From contig DASUTB010000043.1 in assembly GCA_036374835.1 (NCBI GenBank), positions 1 through 64,000 of the forward strand: a stretch of DNA of 64,000 nt, written 5' to 3'. The stretch comes from DASUTB01 sp036374835. Lineage in GTDB: Bacteria > Actinomycetota > Actinomycetes > Jiangellales > Jiangellaceae. This document shows, one piece after another, positions 41,968 to 50,426 of this stretch. A program made the translations under genes and the position numbers. The stretch's first letter is position 1, and the number at the start of each line of letters is the position of its first letter. Under the pieces are notes generated by a model, which was given only the letters and a program-made list of their open reading frames with translations, did no database searches and had not been told where the DNA came from.

Positions 41968-43599
41968 TTAACGAGCACGCCTCCGCCGGATTTCGCTCAC
42001 CGTCGCCCGCAGCACATCACCGGCGTCGCCGATGACGGCATAGTCCGCGCGCGTCACCATCGGTGCCTCCGGATCGGTGTTGATCGCCACGATCGCTTTC
42101 GACCCCATGCAGCCGGCCCAGTGCTGCGTGGCTCCGCTGATTCCCGCAGCGATGTAGACCTTCGGCGCCACCTTGGTTCCGGTCTGGCCCACCTGGTCAC
42201 TGTGCGGGCGCCAGCCGTTGTTGGTCACGACGCGCGAGCATCCGACCGCGCCGCCGAGCAGCTCGGCCAGTTCCTCCAAGACGGCGAAGCCCTCCGCACT
42301 GCCGATACCGCGCCCGCCGGACACCACGACCGGCGCGGTCGCCAGCGTGATGCCGGCACCGGCCGAGGTCTGCTCGACCAGCCGGGCGCGCGGTTCCCCG
42401 TCCAGCGGGATACTCCGCGGCTCGGGTAGTTCGGCCGGCCGCTCGAACGGCGTCGCCCCAGCCGCGACTGTGATCAGCTTGATCGGGGCGTCCAGCTCGG
42501 CGTCCTCAAGGAGTACGCCGCCACCACGCTGGCGGGTCACGATCCACGGTTCGCCGTCCGTCACCGCCGTGCAGTTCGCCGCGAGCGGAAGGTCGAGCCG
42601 GGCCGCCAGATGCGCCATCACCTCGGCCCCGAAAGGGTCTGCCGACGCGACGACCGCGTCCGGTGCGGTTCGGCGCACCTCGGCGGCCAGCGCCGCGCCG
42701 CAGGCTTCGGCCGTCGCAGTGGGCAGTTCGACGACCTCGATCGACCCATCGACCCGCCGTAGTTCAATGGCCACCAGGCCCGACGTATCTTCACTAGGCA
42801 CGCGTGCCTCGTGATGCGGCGTGGAGCCTACCGAACGTGATCGATCGGCGGGAGACAGGAGCTCGTCCAGGACGTCGGCCAGCTCCGGCGCGGCTTCGGG
42901 GCCCTTGCCGAGCACGACGGTCTCCTTCACCGTCTCAGGCGGCTTGTGCAGCCGGATCGGTCGCAGCCCGCCGGCGGCCACCTCGGTCTCGATGACCCGG
43001 ATCGAAGCCTTGGCCGCACGCAGCCGCCCGCGCATGGACGGGTACCGCGGCAGGTTCAGCCCTTCCATTACGGCCGCCGCGGCCGGCAGCTGCGCCTCGT
43101 ACACCTGGACGCCGCCCGGCACCGGACGCTCGAGCCGGACCGACTTCTTCTCCACCGACACGCCTTTGACCCCGCCGACGATCGGCCGGCCGAGCGCGAC
43201 CGCCACGCGGATACCGACCTGGTAGTGCCCGGCGTCGGCGGACTCGTTGCCGAACAGCATCAGGTCGACCGGATCGAGCTCGGGCAACGCGGCCGCGATC
43301 GCCGCCGCCGTCGCCTGCGGATCCAGCGGATCGGCACCGGCGTCGACCCGCACCGCCGCATCGGCTCCCATCGACACCGCGTACCGCAACTGTTCGTCCG
43401 CGTCGTCCGGCCCGACGGTGAGAACGGTGACGCTGCCACCGTGCGCGGCCGCGATCTGCACCGCCTCCTCGACGGCGCACTCTTCGTGCGGGCCGATCGT
43501 GAACGCGAGGTGGCGCGTGTCCACGGCTTGCCCGTCCGGGGTCAGCTCAACCGACGAGCCCGTCCCCGGCACCCGTTTGATGCAGACCAGCACATGCAT
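41968..43599 (-). CDS. Fused electron-transfer flavoprotein (EtfB-EtfA)
   Basis: A 543-aa fusion. Residues ~1-250 are the beta subunit (MHVLVCIKRVPGTGSSVEL, GPHEECAVEEAVQIA, NLPRYPSMRGRLRAAK). Residues ~260-543 are the alpha subunit with its FAD domain: VVSGGRGIGSAEGF, then GWRPHSDQVGQTGTKVAPKV and YIAAGISGATQHWAG. ETF accepts electrons from flavin dehydrogenases, such as those for dimethylglycine and sarcosine, and passes them to the quinone pool. The two subunits are normally separate genes; here they are one frame without an intervening stop. The ATG at 43599 is 2 nt after the upstream stop, so it pairs with the adjacent dehydrogenase. Confidence 0.92.
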   Translation of the reverse strand: MHVLVCIKRVPGTGSSVELTPDGQAVDTRHLAFTIGPHEECAVEEAVQIAAAHGGSVTVLTVGPDDADEQLRYAVSMGADAAVRVDAGADPLDPQATAAAIAAALPELDPVDLMLFGNESADAGHYQVGIRVAVALGRPIVGGVKGVSVEKKSVRLERPVPGGVQVYEAQLPAAAAVMEGLNLPRYPSMRGRLRAAKASIRVIETEVAAGGLRPIRLHKPPETVKETVVLGKGPEAAPELADVLDELLSPADRSRSVGSTPHHEARVPSEDTSGLVAIELRRVDGSIEVVELPTATAEACGAALAAEVRRTAPDAVVASADPFGAEVMAHLAARLDLPLAANCTAVTDGEPWIVTRQRGGGVLLEDAELDAPIKLITVAAGATPFERPAELPEPRSIPLDGEPRARLVEQTSAGAGITLATAPVVVSGGRGIGSAEGFAVLEELAELLGGAVGCSRVVTNNGWRPHSDQVGQTGTKVAPKVYIAAGISGATQHWAGCMGSKAIVAINTDPEAPMVTRADYAVIGDAGDVLRATVSEIRRRRAR

Positions 43600-43601
43600 G
43601 G

Positions 43602-46118
43602 CTACGCCTTCATCCGCGTGTCGTCCGGGTCGAACAGCGGCGTGCGTCCGGCCCGGGCCACCGTCACCGGGTAGCTCTCGCCCATGTACGCGAGTTCGAG
43701 CTTGGTGCCCTCTTCGGCGTACTCGGGCGGCAGGTACGCCATCAGCAGGTAGCTGCCGAGCGACGGCCCGGAACCCGCGCTGGTGACGTATGACGGCCGG
43801 CCGCGCTTGTCGATGATCCGGTCGCCGTCCGGCGTCAGCAACGGTTCGCCGCCTTGCGGGTAGCGCCGGACGCCCGCCGAGCTGCCATGTTCATCGACGG
43901 TCAGCGTGCACAGCTTCGCCGCGGGTTCGTGCTCGCGCGCGGCCACGTACGCCTCCTTGCCGATGAAGTCCGCGTCCTTGACCCGCTTGAGCGCCAGCCC
44001 GGCTTCGACGGGGTTGTACTCGTTGTCGAGTTCTGCGCCCATCAGCCGGTAACCCTTCTCGAGCCGGCCGGTCGTCCCGTAAACGCCGATGCCCGCGGGC
44101 ACGACGCCGAGCGGGCGGCCCGCCTCGTACAGGGCGTCCCACAGCCGTTGGCCCTGCTCGAACGGCGCGTGCAGTTCCCAGCCGAGGTCGCCGACGTAGG
44201 AGATGCGCACCGCCAGTACCGGGACACCGTCCACCGTGATCGCCTTCGCGGTGCCGAATGGGAACCCCTCGTTCGAAACGTCGTCCGCGGTGACCGACGC
44301 GAGCAGGTCACGAGCACGTGGCCCCCAGACTCCGACCGTGCACACGCCGGACGTCACGTCGGCGAAGCTCACGCCCGCCACCGGCAGGTGATCAGTGAAC
44401 CACTTGCGGTCACGAGGACCGTCCGCGCCGCCGGTGATGATCCGGAACTCGTCGTCGCCGAGCCGGACGATGGTCAGGTCGCTTCGGAACCCGCCGGAGT
44501 TGTCGAGCACCGGAGTGTAGATGACGCGTCCGACCGGACGGTCCACCTTGGCCACGACCATGCCTTCCAGGTACTCGAGTGCAGCCGGACCGGTGACGTC
44601 GAACTGGGCGAACGCGGTCAGGTCGATCATCGCGACCCGCTCGCGCATCGCGAGGTGCTCGGCGTTGATGATGGGCGACCACCAGCGCGCGTCCCACTCG
44701 TAGGGACGATCCTCGACCTCGAACTCGTCCAGCAGCGCCCGGTTCGACTCGTACCACTGCGGCCGCTCCCAGCCGCCGACCTCGAAGAACTCGGCGCCGA
44801 GCTCCACCTCCCGGGCGTGGAACGGCGACAGCCGCTGCGGCCGGTTGGATGCCCACTGCTCGCGGGGGTGCACGATGCCGTAGGTCTTGTTGAACCCCTC
44901 CGACGTGCGCGCCCGCACGTGGTGCCAGGTGCGCTGGTGCGGGTAGAAGCGGGCGATGTCCGCGCCGTGCAGGTCGAATTCCGGCGCGCCGTGGGTCATC
45001 CACTGCGCCATCATCCGCCCGACACCCGGGCCCTCCTTGATCCACACCGCAGCAGCCGACCACAGTCCCTTGACCTCAGGGGTCTCCCCCAGAATCGGGC
45101 TGCCGTCCGGGGTCAGCGAGAGCAGTCCGTTGATGGAGTGCCGGATTCCGGCGTCCTCGCGACCCAGGATCTCCGGGAACAGCTCCAGCGCCTGCTCCAA
45201 CTGCAGGTCGAAGTCCTCCGCGGTGAACGGCAGCTGGGTGGGCGAGAGCGCAGACGCCTCGATCGAGGGGATCTCGTCCGGGTCGTGCAGGATCGGCCGG
45301 TGCGCGTACGAGCCGATCTCCAGGTCCGCTCCGGACTGCCGCTCGTACATGAACGTGTCCATGTCGCGGATGATCGGGTAACCGATCTCCGACCCGGTCG
45401 CGGCCAGCTCCGGGATCGGCCCGACGTCGATCATCTGGTGCACGGCCGGCGTCAGCGGGATCCGGGCACCGGCCATCGCGGCGATCCGCGGGCTCCACAC
45501 GCCGCACGCCACCACGACCCGTCCGGTCGCCACATCGCCGCGGTTCGTGCGTACGGCGCGCACCCTCCCGTGCTCGGTGTCGATGCCGGTGATCTCGGTG
45601 TTGGCGACGACCGTGAGCGCGCCGCGGTTGATGGCCGCGTCCCGCATCAGCGCGCCGGCTTGCAGCGGGTCGACGACCGCCACCGACGGTGTGTGAAAAC
45701 CCGCCAGCACAAGATCGGTGTCGATGAACGGGAAGAGCTCCCCGACCCGCGCCGGTGAGATCATCTCGGCCTCGATGCCCCACGCCTTCGCCGACGACAT
45801 CCGCCGGTGCAGTTCGTCGACGCGGGCCTGCTCGCGGGCGATCTCGATGCCGCCGCACGTGGTGAGCACGCCGAGCTTCTCGTACTGGCGCATCGACTCG
45901 AGCGTCAGGTACGTGATCTCCTTTGAATGATCGACCGGGAAGATGAAGTTGGACGCGTGCCCGGTCGAGCCGCCGGGATCCGGCAGCGGTCCCTTGTCGA
46001 TCAGGACGATGTCGCGCCAGCCTTCCTCGGCCAGGTGAAAGGCGACCGAGTTGCCGACGATTCCGGCGCCGATCACAACGACGTCGGCTTGGGCTGGAAG
46101 ATCCTTCGGCGGTGCCAT
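43602..46118 (-). CDS. Dimethylglycine/sarcosine dehydrogenase-like flavoprotein
   Basis: An 838-aa four-domain protein. The N-terminal DAO fold has VVVIGAGIVGNSVAF (FAD motif, GxGxxG at 17-22) and the GSTGHA segment (His54), which corresponds to the covalent-FAD His of dimethylglycine dehydrogenase. Next is the FAO_M linker, then GCV_T and its C-terminal barrel (RSDLTIVRLGDDEFRIITGG, LGWELHAPFEQG, GKEAYVAAR), which binds tetrahydrofolate and captures the formaldehyde unit. It probably removes N-methyl groups. The ATG at 46118 follows AAGGGGGAC. Flanked by THF-dependent C1 genes and fused ETF. Confidence 0.92.
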   Translation of the reverse strand: MAPPKDLPAQADVVVIGAGIVGNSVAFHLAEEGWRDIVLIDKGPLPDPGGSTGHASNFIFPVDHSKEITYLTLESMRQYEKLGVLTTCGGIEIAREQARVDELHRRMSSAKAWGIEAEMISPARVGELFPFIDTDLVLAGFHTPSVAVVDPLQAGALMRDAAINRGALTVVANTEITGIDTEHGRVRAVRTNRGDVATGRVVVACGVWSPRIAAMAGARIPLTPAVHQMIDVGPIPELAATGSEIGYPIIRDMDTFMYERQSGADLEIGSYAHRPILHDPDEIPSIEASALSPTQLPFTAEDFDLQLEQALELFPEILGREDAGIRHSINGLLSLTPDGSPILGETPEVKGLWSAAAVWIKEGPGVGRMMAQWMTHGAPEFDLHGADIARFYPHQRTWHHVRARTSEGFNKTYGIVHPREQWASNRPQRLSPFHAREVELGAEFFEVGGWERPQWYESNRALLDEFEVEDRPYEWDARWWSPIINAEHLAMRERVAMIDLTAFAQFDVTGPAALEYLEGMVVAKVDRPVGRVIYTPVLDNSGGFRSDLTIVRLGDDEFRIITGGADGPRDRKWFTDHLPVAGVSFADVTSGVCTVGVWGPRARDLLASVTADDVSNEGFPFGTAKAITVDGVPVLAVRISYVGDLGWELHAPFEQGQRLWDALYEAGRPLGVVPAGIGVYGTTGRLEKGYRLMGAELDNEYNPVEAGLALKRVKDADFIGKEAYVAAREHEPAAKLCTLTVDEHGSSAGVRRYPQGGEPLLTPDGDRIIDKRGRPSYVTSAGSGPSLGSYLLMAYLPPEYAEEGTKLELAYMGESYPVTVARAGRTPLFDPDDTRMKA

Positions 46119-46140
46119 GGCGTCCCCCTTCTCTCGTGTG

Positions 46141-47751
46141 TCAGGACAGGCCGACGATCTGGCCCGCCTCGTCGATATCTATCCGCTCGACGGCGGGTGC
46201 GGACGACAGGCCGGGCATCGTCCGCATCTCGCCGGCCAGCGGATAGATGAACCCGGCGCCGGCGCAGGCGCGGACCTCCCGGACCGGCAGCCGCCAGCCG
46301 GTCGGGGCGCCCGTCCGCGTCGGGTCGGCGGTGAGCGACTGGTGCGTCTTGGCGATGCACACCGGAAACTCGCCGAATCCGAGCCGCTCGCACTCGGCGA
46401 GCGACTTCTCGGCGGCCGGCGCGAGGTCGATGCCGTCCGCGCCGTACATCTCGCGGGCGACCGTCTCGATCTTGTTGAAAAGCGGCATGTCGTCCGGGTA
46501 GAGGAAGCCGAACTCGCTCGGCTCCTCGCACGCCTCGGCGACCGCCTCGGCCAACTCGACCGCACCCTTGCCACCCTCGGCGTAGTGCCGGCAGACGGCG
46601 GCGCGGGCACCCATCGAGGCGGACACGTCCAGGATCTCCTGCCGGTCGTCCGGATCGTCGCTGTCGAACGCGTTGACCGCCACGACGGGTGTGACGCCGT
46701 GCCGCTGCACGTTCTCGATGTGCTTGCGCAGGTTCTCCGCGCCGTTGACCTTGAGCGACTGGGCGGTAGCGACGACCACCGCGGCGTCCGGCACCAGCCC
46801 GGACGTCCGGCACTTGATGTTGAAGAACCGTTCGGCACCCATGTCGGCACCGAATCCGGCCTCGGTGATCACATAGTCGGCCGACCGCGTGCCGATCAGG
46901 TCGGCGACCACCGAGGAGTTGCCGTGCGCGATGTTCCCGAACGGTCCGCAGTGCACGAGGACGGGCGTCTGCTCGATGGTCTGCATCAGGTTCGGCTTGA
47001 GCGCGTCCAGCAACATCACGCACATCGCGCCGGCGGCCTTGAGATCCTCGGCGGTAACCGGCTCGCCGTCCCGCGTGGTGCCGACGATGATCCGCCCGAG
47101 CCGCGCCCGCAGGTCGGCCAGGTCACGCGAGAGCGCCAGGACGGCCATCACCTCGCTGGCCGCGGTGATGTCGAAGCCGGTTTGCCGCGGGATGCCGTCC
47201 ACCCGTCCCCCGAGCCCGGTGACTATCGAGCGCAGGCTGCGGTCGTTCACGTCCAGCACGCGCCGCCAGCTGATCGACTGCGGATCCAGACCGAGCTCGT
47301 TGCCCTGGTACAGGTGGTTGTCCACGACCGCGGCGAGCAGGTTGTGCGCCGCGGTGACCGCGTGCATGTCGCCGGTCAGATGAAGGTTCAGCGTCTCCAT
47401 GGGCGCGACCTGCGCATACCCGCCGCCGGCCGCGCCGCCTTTGATGCCGAACGTCGGGCCCATCGACGGCTGCCGGATTGCGACGACGGCGCTGCGGTGG
47501 AGCTGCCCGAACGCCTGGCCGAGCCCAACCGTCGTGGTCGTCTTGCCCTCGCCGAACCGGGTCGGCGTCACCGCGGTCACGACGACGTACTTCGCCCGTG
47601 GTTCTCCGAGCTCACTGATCGCATCCAGCGAGATCTTCGCCGCCGCTCGACCGTACGGCTCCAGCAGATGCTGCCCGATACCGATCTGTGCGGCGATCTC
47701 GTCCAGTGGCCGTAGGACGGCGTCCCGCGAAATCTCGATGTCCGGTGGCAT
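46141..47751 (-). CDS. fhs: Formate--tetrahydrofolate ligase
   Basis: A 536-aa ATP-dependent enzyme joining formate and tetrahydrofolate to make 10-formyl-THF, or running in reverse to yield ATP. The P-loop is TPTRFGEGKTTTT (62-74), followed by RQPSMGPTFGIKGGAAGGGY, GDMHAVTAAHNLLAA and EAGFGADMGAERFFNIKCR, all hallmark segments. Length is close to the usual ~555. The ATG at 47751 has AAGGAG upstream; longer in-frame extension to 48099 lies over the MTHFR gene and is not real. It stands in an operon for C1-unit oxidation. Confidence 0.96.
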   Translation of the reverse strand: MPPDIEISRDAVLRPLDEIAAQIGIGQHLLEPYGRAAAKISLDAISELGEPRAKYVVVTAVTPTRFGEGKTTTTVGLGQAFGQLHRSAVVAIRQPSMGPTFGIKGGAAGGGYAQVAPMETLNLHLTGDMHAVTAAHNLLAAVVDNHLYQGNELGLDPQSISWRRVLDVNDRSLRSIVTGLGGRVDGIPRQTGFDITAASEVMAVLALSRDLADLRARLGRIIVGTTRDGEPVTAEDLKAAGAMCVMLLDALKPNLMQTIEQTPVLVHCGPFGNIAHGNSSVVADLIGTRSADYVITEAGFGADMGAERFFNIKCRTSGLVPDAAVVVATAQSLKVNGAENLRKHIENVQRHGVTPVVAVNAFDSDDPDDRQEILDVSASMGARAAVCRHYAEGGKGAVELAEAVAEACEEPSEFGFLYPDDMPLFNKIETVAREMYGADGIDLAPAAEKSLAECERLGFGEFPVCIAKTHQSLTADPTRTGAPTGWRLPVREVRACAGAGFIYPLAGEMRTMPGLSSAPAVERIDIDEAGQIVGLS

Positions 47752-47753
47752 GG

Positions 47754-48653
47754 TCACACGCTCCTTCGGTTGGCCTGGTGGACCCAGCCGATCGTGGCGC
47801 CCACCTGGTTGAACGTGTACACGTGCAAGCCGGCGATGTCGCAGTGATCTTCCGCTACGCGGGATGCGAGCTTGCTGACCAGACCGTCCGGCCGGTAACC
47901 GACCGGGCGCAGCAGCCGACGGGCGACGGCCGCGTTGCCGCGAACGAACCGCAACGAGTCGCCGACGCCGATCTGCATACTGATGCGCAGCAGCTTCGCC
48001 GCGTCGACCGCACCGGGAACGCCCGCGTACACCGGCAGGTCGATCCCGGCGTCGCGCAGCGACCGGACGTAGCGGCACGTCGCCTCCGGGTCGAAGCACA
48101 GCTGGGTGACGATGTACGTGGCGTACGGTGCCTTGGCTTTGAGCGAGGCCCAGAGGATCTCGTCGTCGATCAGGCGGTGACCCTCCGGGTACCCCGGGAT
48201 GCCGATGCTCGTGAGCCGGTGCGCGACTCGGCCGAGCGCACCAAGCAATGCGAGCCCGTCCGCGAACTCACCGGCCGGCTCCGTGGCGTCCCCGCCGATC
48301 ACGAACACGTCGGCGATCCCGGCCCCCTCGAGCCGCCGGCAGATCTCCGCGAGCTGCGCCTCGTCGCTGATCTGCCGGGCGGCAAGGTGCGGAACGGTGC
48401 GCAACCCGCGCGACGCCAGCGCCTCGGCGAATGCGACGGTCGCTTCCACGCCGCGCTTGGGCGAGGACGTGACGGTGACCGTCGCACCGTGCGGCAGCAG
48501 GCGGGCTTGGTCGATCGCCCCGTGCAGCGGCACCAGCTCGTACTGCGGCGCGGCCAACCACCGCGCCGCCGTCTGGTGTGCGTTCACCTTGCTAGCGCGG
48601 GACTTTCGCTGACGGCGACCCGCGCTTTTCCGGCGCAGCGTCGTGACCGCCAC
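47754..48653 (-). CDS. Methylenetetrahydrofolate reductase-like protein
   Basis: A 299-aa TIM-barrel flavoprotein of the MTHFR family. It shows VTVTSSPKRGVEATVAFAEA, the HLAARQISDEAQL segment (usual HLtcxgx), VIGGDATEP, GYPEGHRLIDDE and the YIVTQLCFDPEA segment, all matching family positions. It links 5,10-methylene-THF and 5-methyl-THF, fitting demethylase chemistry of the neighbours. The GTG at 48653 is 6 nt after the upstream stop. The basic N-terminal ~20 residues are not conserved, so a start at the GTG of VNAHQTAARW is also possible. It ends 2 nt before fhs. Confidence 0.9.
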   Translation of the reverse strand: MAVTTLRRKSAGRRQRKSRASKVNAHQTAARWLAAPQYELVPLHGAIDQARLLPHGATVTVTSSPKRGVEATVAFAEALASRGLRTVPHLAARQISDEAQLAEICRRLEGAGIADVFVIGGDATEPAGEFADGLALLGALGRVAHRLTSIGIPGYPEGHRLIDDEILWASLKAKAPYATYIVTQLCFDPEATCRYVRSLRDAGIDLPVYAGVPGAVDAAKLLRISMQIGVGDSLRFVRGNAAVARRLLRPVGYRPDGLVSKLASRVAEDHCDIAGLHVYTFNQVGATIGWVHQANRRSV

Positions 48654-48659
48654 AGCAGC

Positions 48660-49901
48660 TCACGCCCTCAAATCCGTCTTCGGTGTGGTCTTCTTCGGAT
48701 CGACGAACGGCTTCTCGACCACCGTGCCGGTCCGGTAGCCGGTCGGCGTCGCGACCTGCACCTGCGTGCCGTATGCGGTGTGGTCGATGGCCAGCATGGT
48801 CAGGCCGATGTTGCGCTCGAGCCGGGGCGAGTAGCACGCGCTCGTGACGTCGCCGAGCCGGGTGCCGTCCGCGCCGTACACCGGGAACGGCTCGATCATC
48901 GATCCGTCGTTGTACGAGCCGAGCGGCTCGCCGTCCATCTCCAAACCCACCATGAGCCGCGAGATGCCTTGCGCCTTGACCTTCTTCAGGGCCTCCTTGC
49001 CGACGAAGTCCGCCTCCTGGTCGAGGTCGACCATCCAGCGGTAGTCGTAGCCGACCTCGAACGGGTTGGTGTCCAGCCGGATGTCGCTGCCCCACGCGAG
49101 CATGCCGCCCTCGATACGCCGAATGTGGCACGGCCCGATCGGCCGGATGCCGTACGGCTTGCCTGCCTCGATGACCAGGTCCCACAGCCGACCGGCGTGC
49201 TTGACCGCGTCGAACAGGTAGATCTCGTAGCCGATCTCGGCGGTGTAGCCAGTGCGGCTGACGACGACGTTCATGCCGTCGAGCTTGTAGTCGCGCAGGT
49301 AGTAGTACGGCAGATCCAGGATCGACGCGCCGAACAGCTCCACCATGACGTCCTTGGACACCGGCCCCTGCACCTGGACCGGGGAGACGTCCACTTCACG
49401 GATGTCGACGTTCCAGCCACCGGAATGCGCGAGCCCCAGAGCCCACAGCATCACGTCGCTGTCCGCGAGCGAGAGCCAGAACTTGTTCTCCTCGACACGC
49501 AGCAGAACGGGGTCGTTGATGATGCCGCCGTCCGGCGCGGTGATGAATACGTACTTGCACTGCCCGACCGCGCACTTGTGCAGATCGCGCGGGACGAGCA
49601 TGTTCGTGAAGTCGAATGCGTCCGGCCCGCTGATCTGGATCTGACGCTCGACACCGACATCCCACAGCGTCACGCCGTTGAGCAGCGCCCAGTACTCACC
49701 GACCGGGTCCCCGTAGTGCCGCGGGTGGTATGTGTGGTTGTAGACGCTGTACATCGCCACGCCGTGCTCACGGGACTTCCAGAAATACGGCGACTTGCGG
49801 ATTCGGGAGTACAGCAGAACCTTCGGATCCTCCACCACCGCCCGCGGCGGGGTGGGCAGCGCAGCGCCTTCGGTGCTCCGCGTATCAAGCATGTCGGTCA
49901 T
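48660..49901 (-). CDS. GcvT-type tetrahydrofolate-dependent demethylase/aminomethyltransferase
   Basis: A 413-aa protein of the GcvT/DmdA/LigM superfamily. It opens with SREHGVAMYSVYNHTYHPRH, then GEYWALLNGVTLWDVGVERQ. Then come the substrate segment NDPVLLRVEENKFWLSLADS, the THF-pocket TGYTAEIGYEIYL and the GKEALKKVKAQG region. The N-terminal YNHTYHPRHYGDP segment recalls DMSP demethylase DmdA more than glycine-cleavage GcvT. It is the first gene of an operon with MTHFR and fhs, so methyl transfer to THF is likely, with the methyl donor unknown. The ATG at 49901 follows GGGGGG; longer frames upstream run through a palindrome and are not real. Confidence 0.88.
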   Translation of the reverse strand: MTDMLDTRSTEGAALPTPPRAVVEDPKVLLYSRIRKSPYFWKSREHGVAMYSVYNHTYHPRHYGDPVGEYWALLNGVTLWDVGVERQIQISGPDAFDFTNMLVPRDLHKCAVGQCKYVFITAPDGGIINDPVLLRVEENKFWLSLADSDVMLWALGLAHSGGWNVDIREVDVSPVQVQGPVSKDVMVELFGASILDLPYYYLRDYKLDGMNVVVSRTGYTAEIGYEIYLFDAVKHAGRLWDLVIEAGKPYGIRPIGPCHIRRIEGGMLAWGSDIRLDTNPFEVGYDYRWMVDLDQEADFVGKEALKKVKAQGISRLMVGLEMDGEPLGSYNDGSMIEPFPVYGADGTRLGDVTSACYSPRLERNIGLTMLAIDHTAYGTQVQVATPTGYRTGTVVEKPFVDPKKTTPKTDLRA

Positions 49902-49954
49902 CGGGCGACCCCCCTTTTCGGCTGAACTGCCGATTGTTGGTGAGATTTGGGTTG

Positions 49955-49988
49955 TTGCGCTATCCGCATCGCATTGCGCTCTACGCAA
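49955..49988. promoter_or_regulatory. Paired IclR-type operator sites
   Basis: TTGCGCTATCCGCAT (49955-49969) and TTGCGCTCTACGCAA (49974-49988) share the form TTGCG-N5-CGCAa, with centres 19 bp apart. They lie ~55-85 bp before the start of the demethylase operon, whose last gene encodes an IclR protein. The assignment is by position and symmetry. Confidence 0.55.
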
Positions 49989-50151
49989 CACGATGCTCTC
50001 GATGCGGGCCGCCGTCAAGTGGTGGGAGCGCTTCGATCTGAAGAAATTCGGCGCCTTCGTGCGCAGCGCCCGCGGCGGAGCGCATTCCACCATCAAGTCC
50101 TGATTCCGGACGTATTGACCGATCGCGGGCGACCGTCGATGCCACGGTTCG

Positions 50152-50261
50152 CATCTGTGCGGGTCAAAATAATCCGTGCGGGTCAAAAGAACGCTTCGAG
50201 CCCGGATTCGGCGTCTCGACGTTACTTTGACCCGCACGGATTATTTTGACCCGCACAGATG
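50152..50261. repeat. 42-bp inverted repeat with internal direct repeats
   Basis: Arms 50152-50193 and 50220-50261 pair over 42 bp with two mismatches, around a 26-nt loop that has its own TCGAG/CTCGA stem. Each arm contains GTGCGGGTCAAAA-like units twice. It lies upstream of the demethylase operon (-) and ~165 bp from the 3' end of the oxidoreductase gene (-). No coding frame or transposase is associated. It differs in sequence from the GAATGACC family. Confidence 0.85.
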
Positions 50262-50339
50262 ATCGCAACACAGCGCACCTCGGCGTCATTGGCCCGTTTT
50301 GTCGTACTGGATCTGACGGGCCGGGCAACGTCATGCAGG

Positions 50340-50399
50340 CAATCAATCACGGCAACGCCGTACGGTCAGCAATCAATCACGGCAACGCCGTACGGTCAC
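50340..50399. repeat. Two-copy 30-bp tandem repeat
   Basis: The units 50340-50369 and 50370-50399 differ at a single base (CAATCAATCACGG...TACGGTCA then G or C). Only two copies exist, without spacers, so this is not CRISPR. It lies between the 42-bp palindrome and the 3' end of the quinone oxidoreductase gene. Confidence 0.85.
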
Positions 50400-50426
50400 C
50401 GAAACGGCTGCGAGCCACGGCACCGC

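Noticed and set aside
43854..45758. 634-codon plus-strand frame
   Set aside because: Antisense shadow of the dimethylglycine-dehydrogenase-like gene; low-complexity Arg/Val/Asp composition and no ribosome binding site.
47688..49925. 745-codon plus-strand frame
   Set aside because: Antisense to the MTHFR-like and GcvT-like genes, both of which have clear motifs. No domain is seen in the shadow product.
50164..50346. Two mirrored ORFs ending in the same peptide (FDPHGLF)
   Set aside because: Both come from the two arms of the 42-bp palindrome read on opposite strands; they are not genes.
50340..50399. CRISPR-like repeat
   Set aside because: There are only two directly adjacent 30-bp units without spacers and no cas genes.
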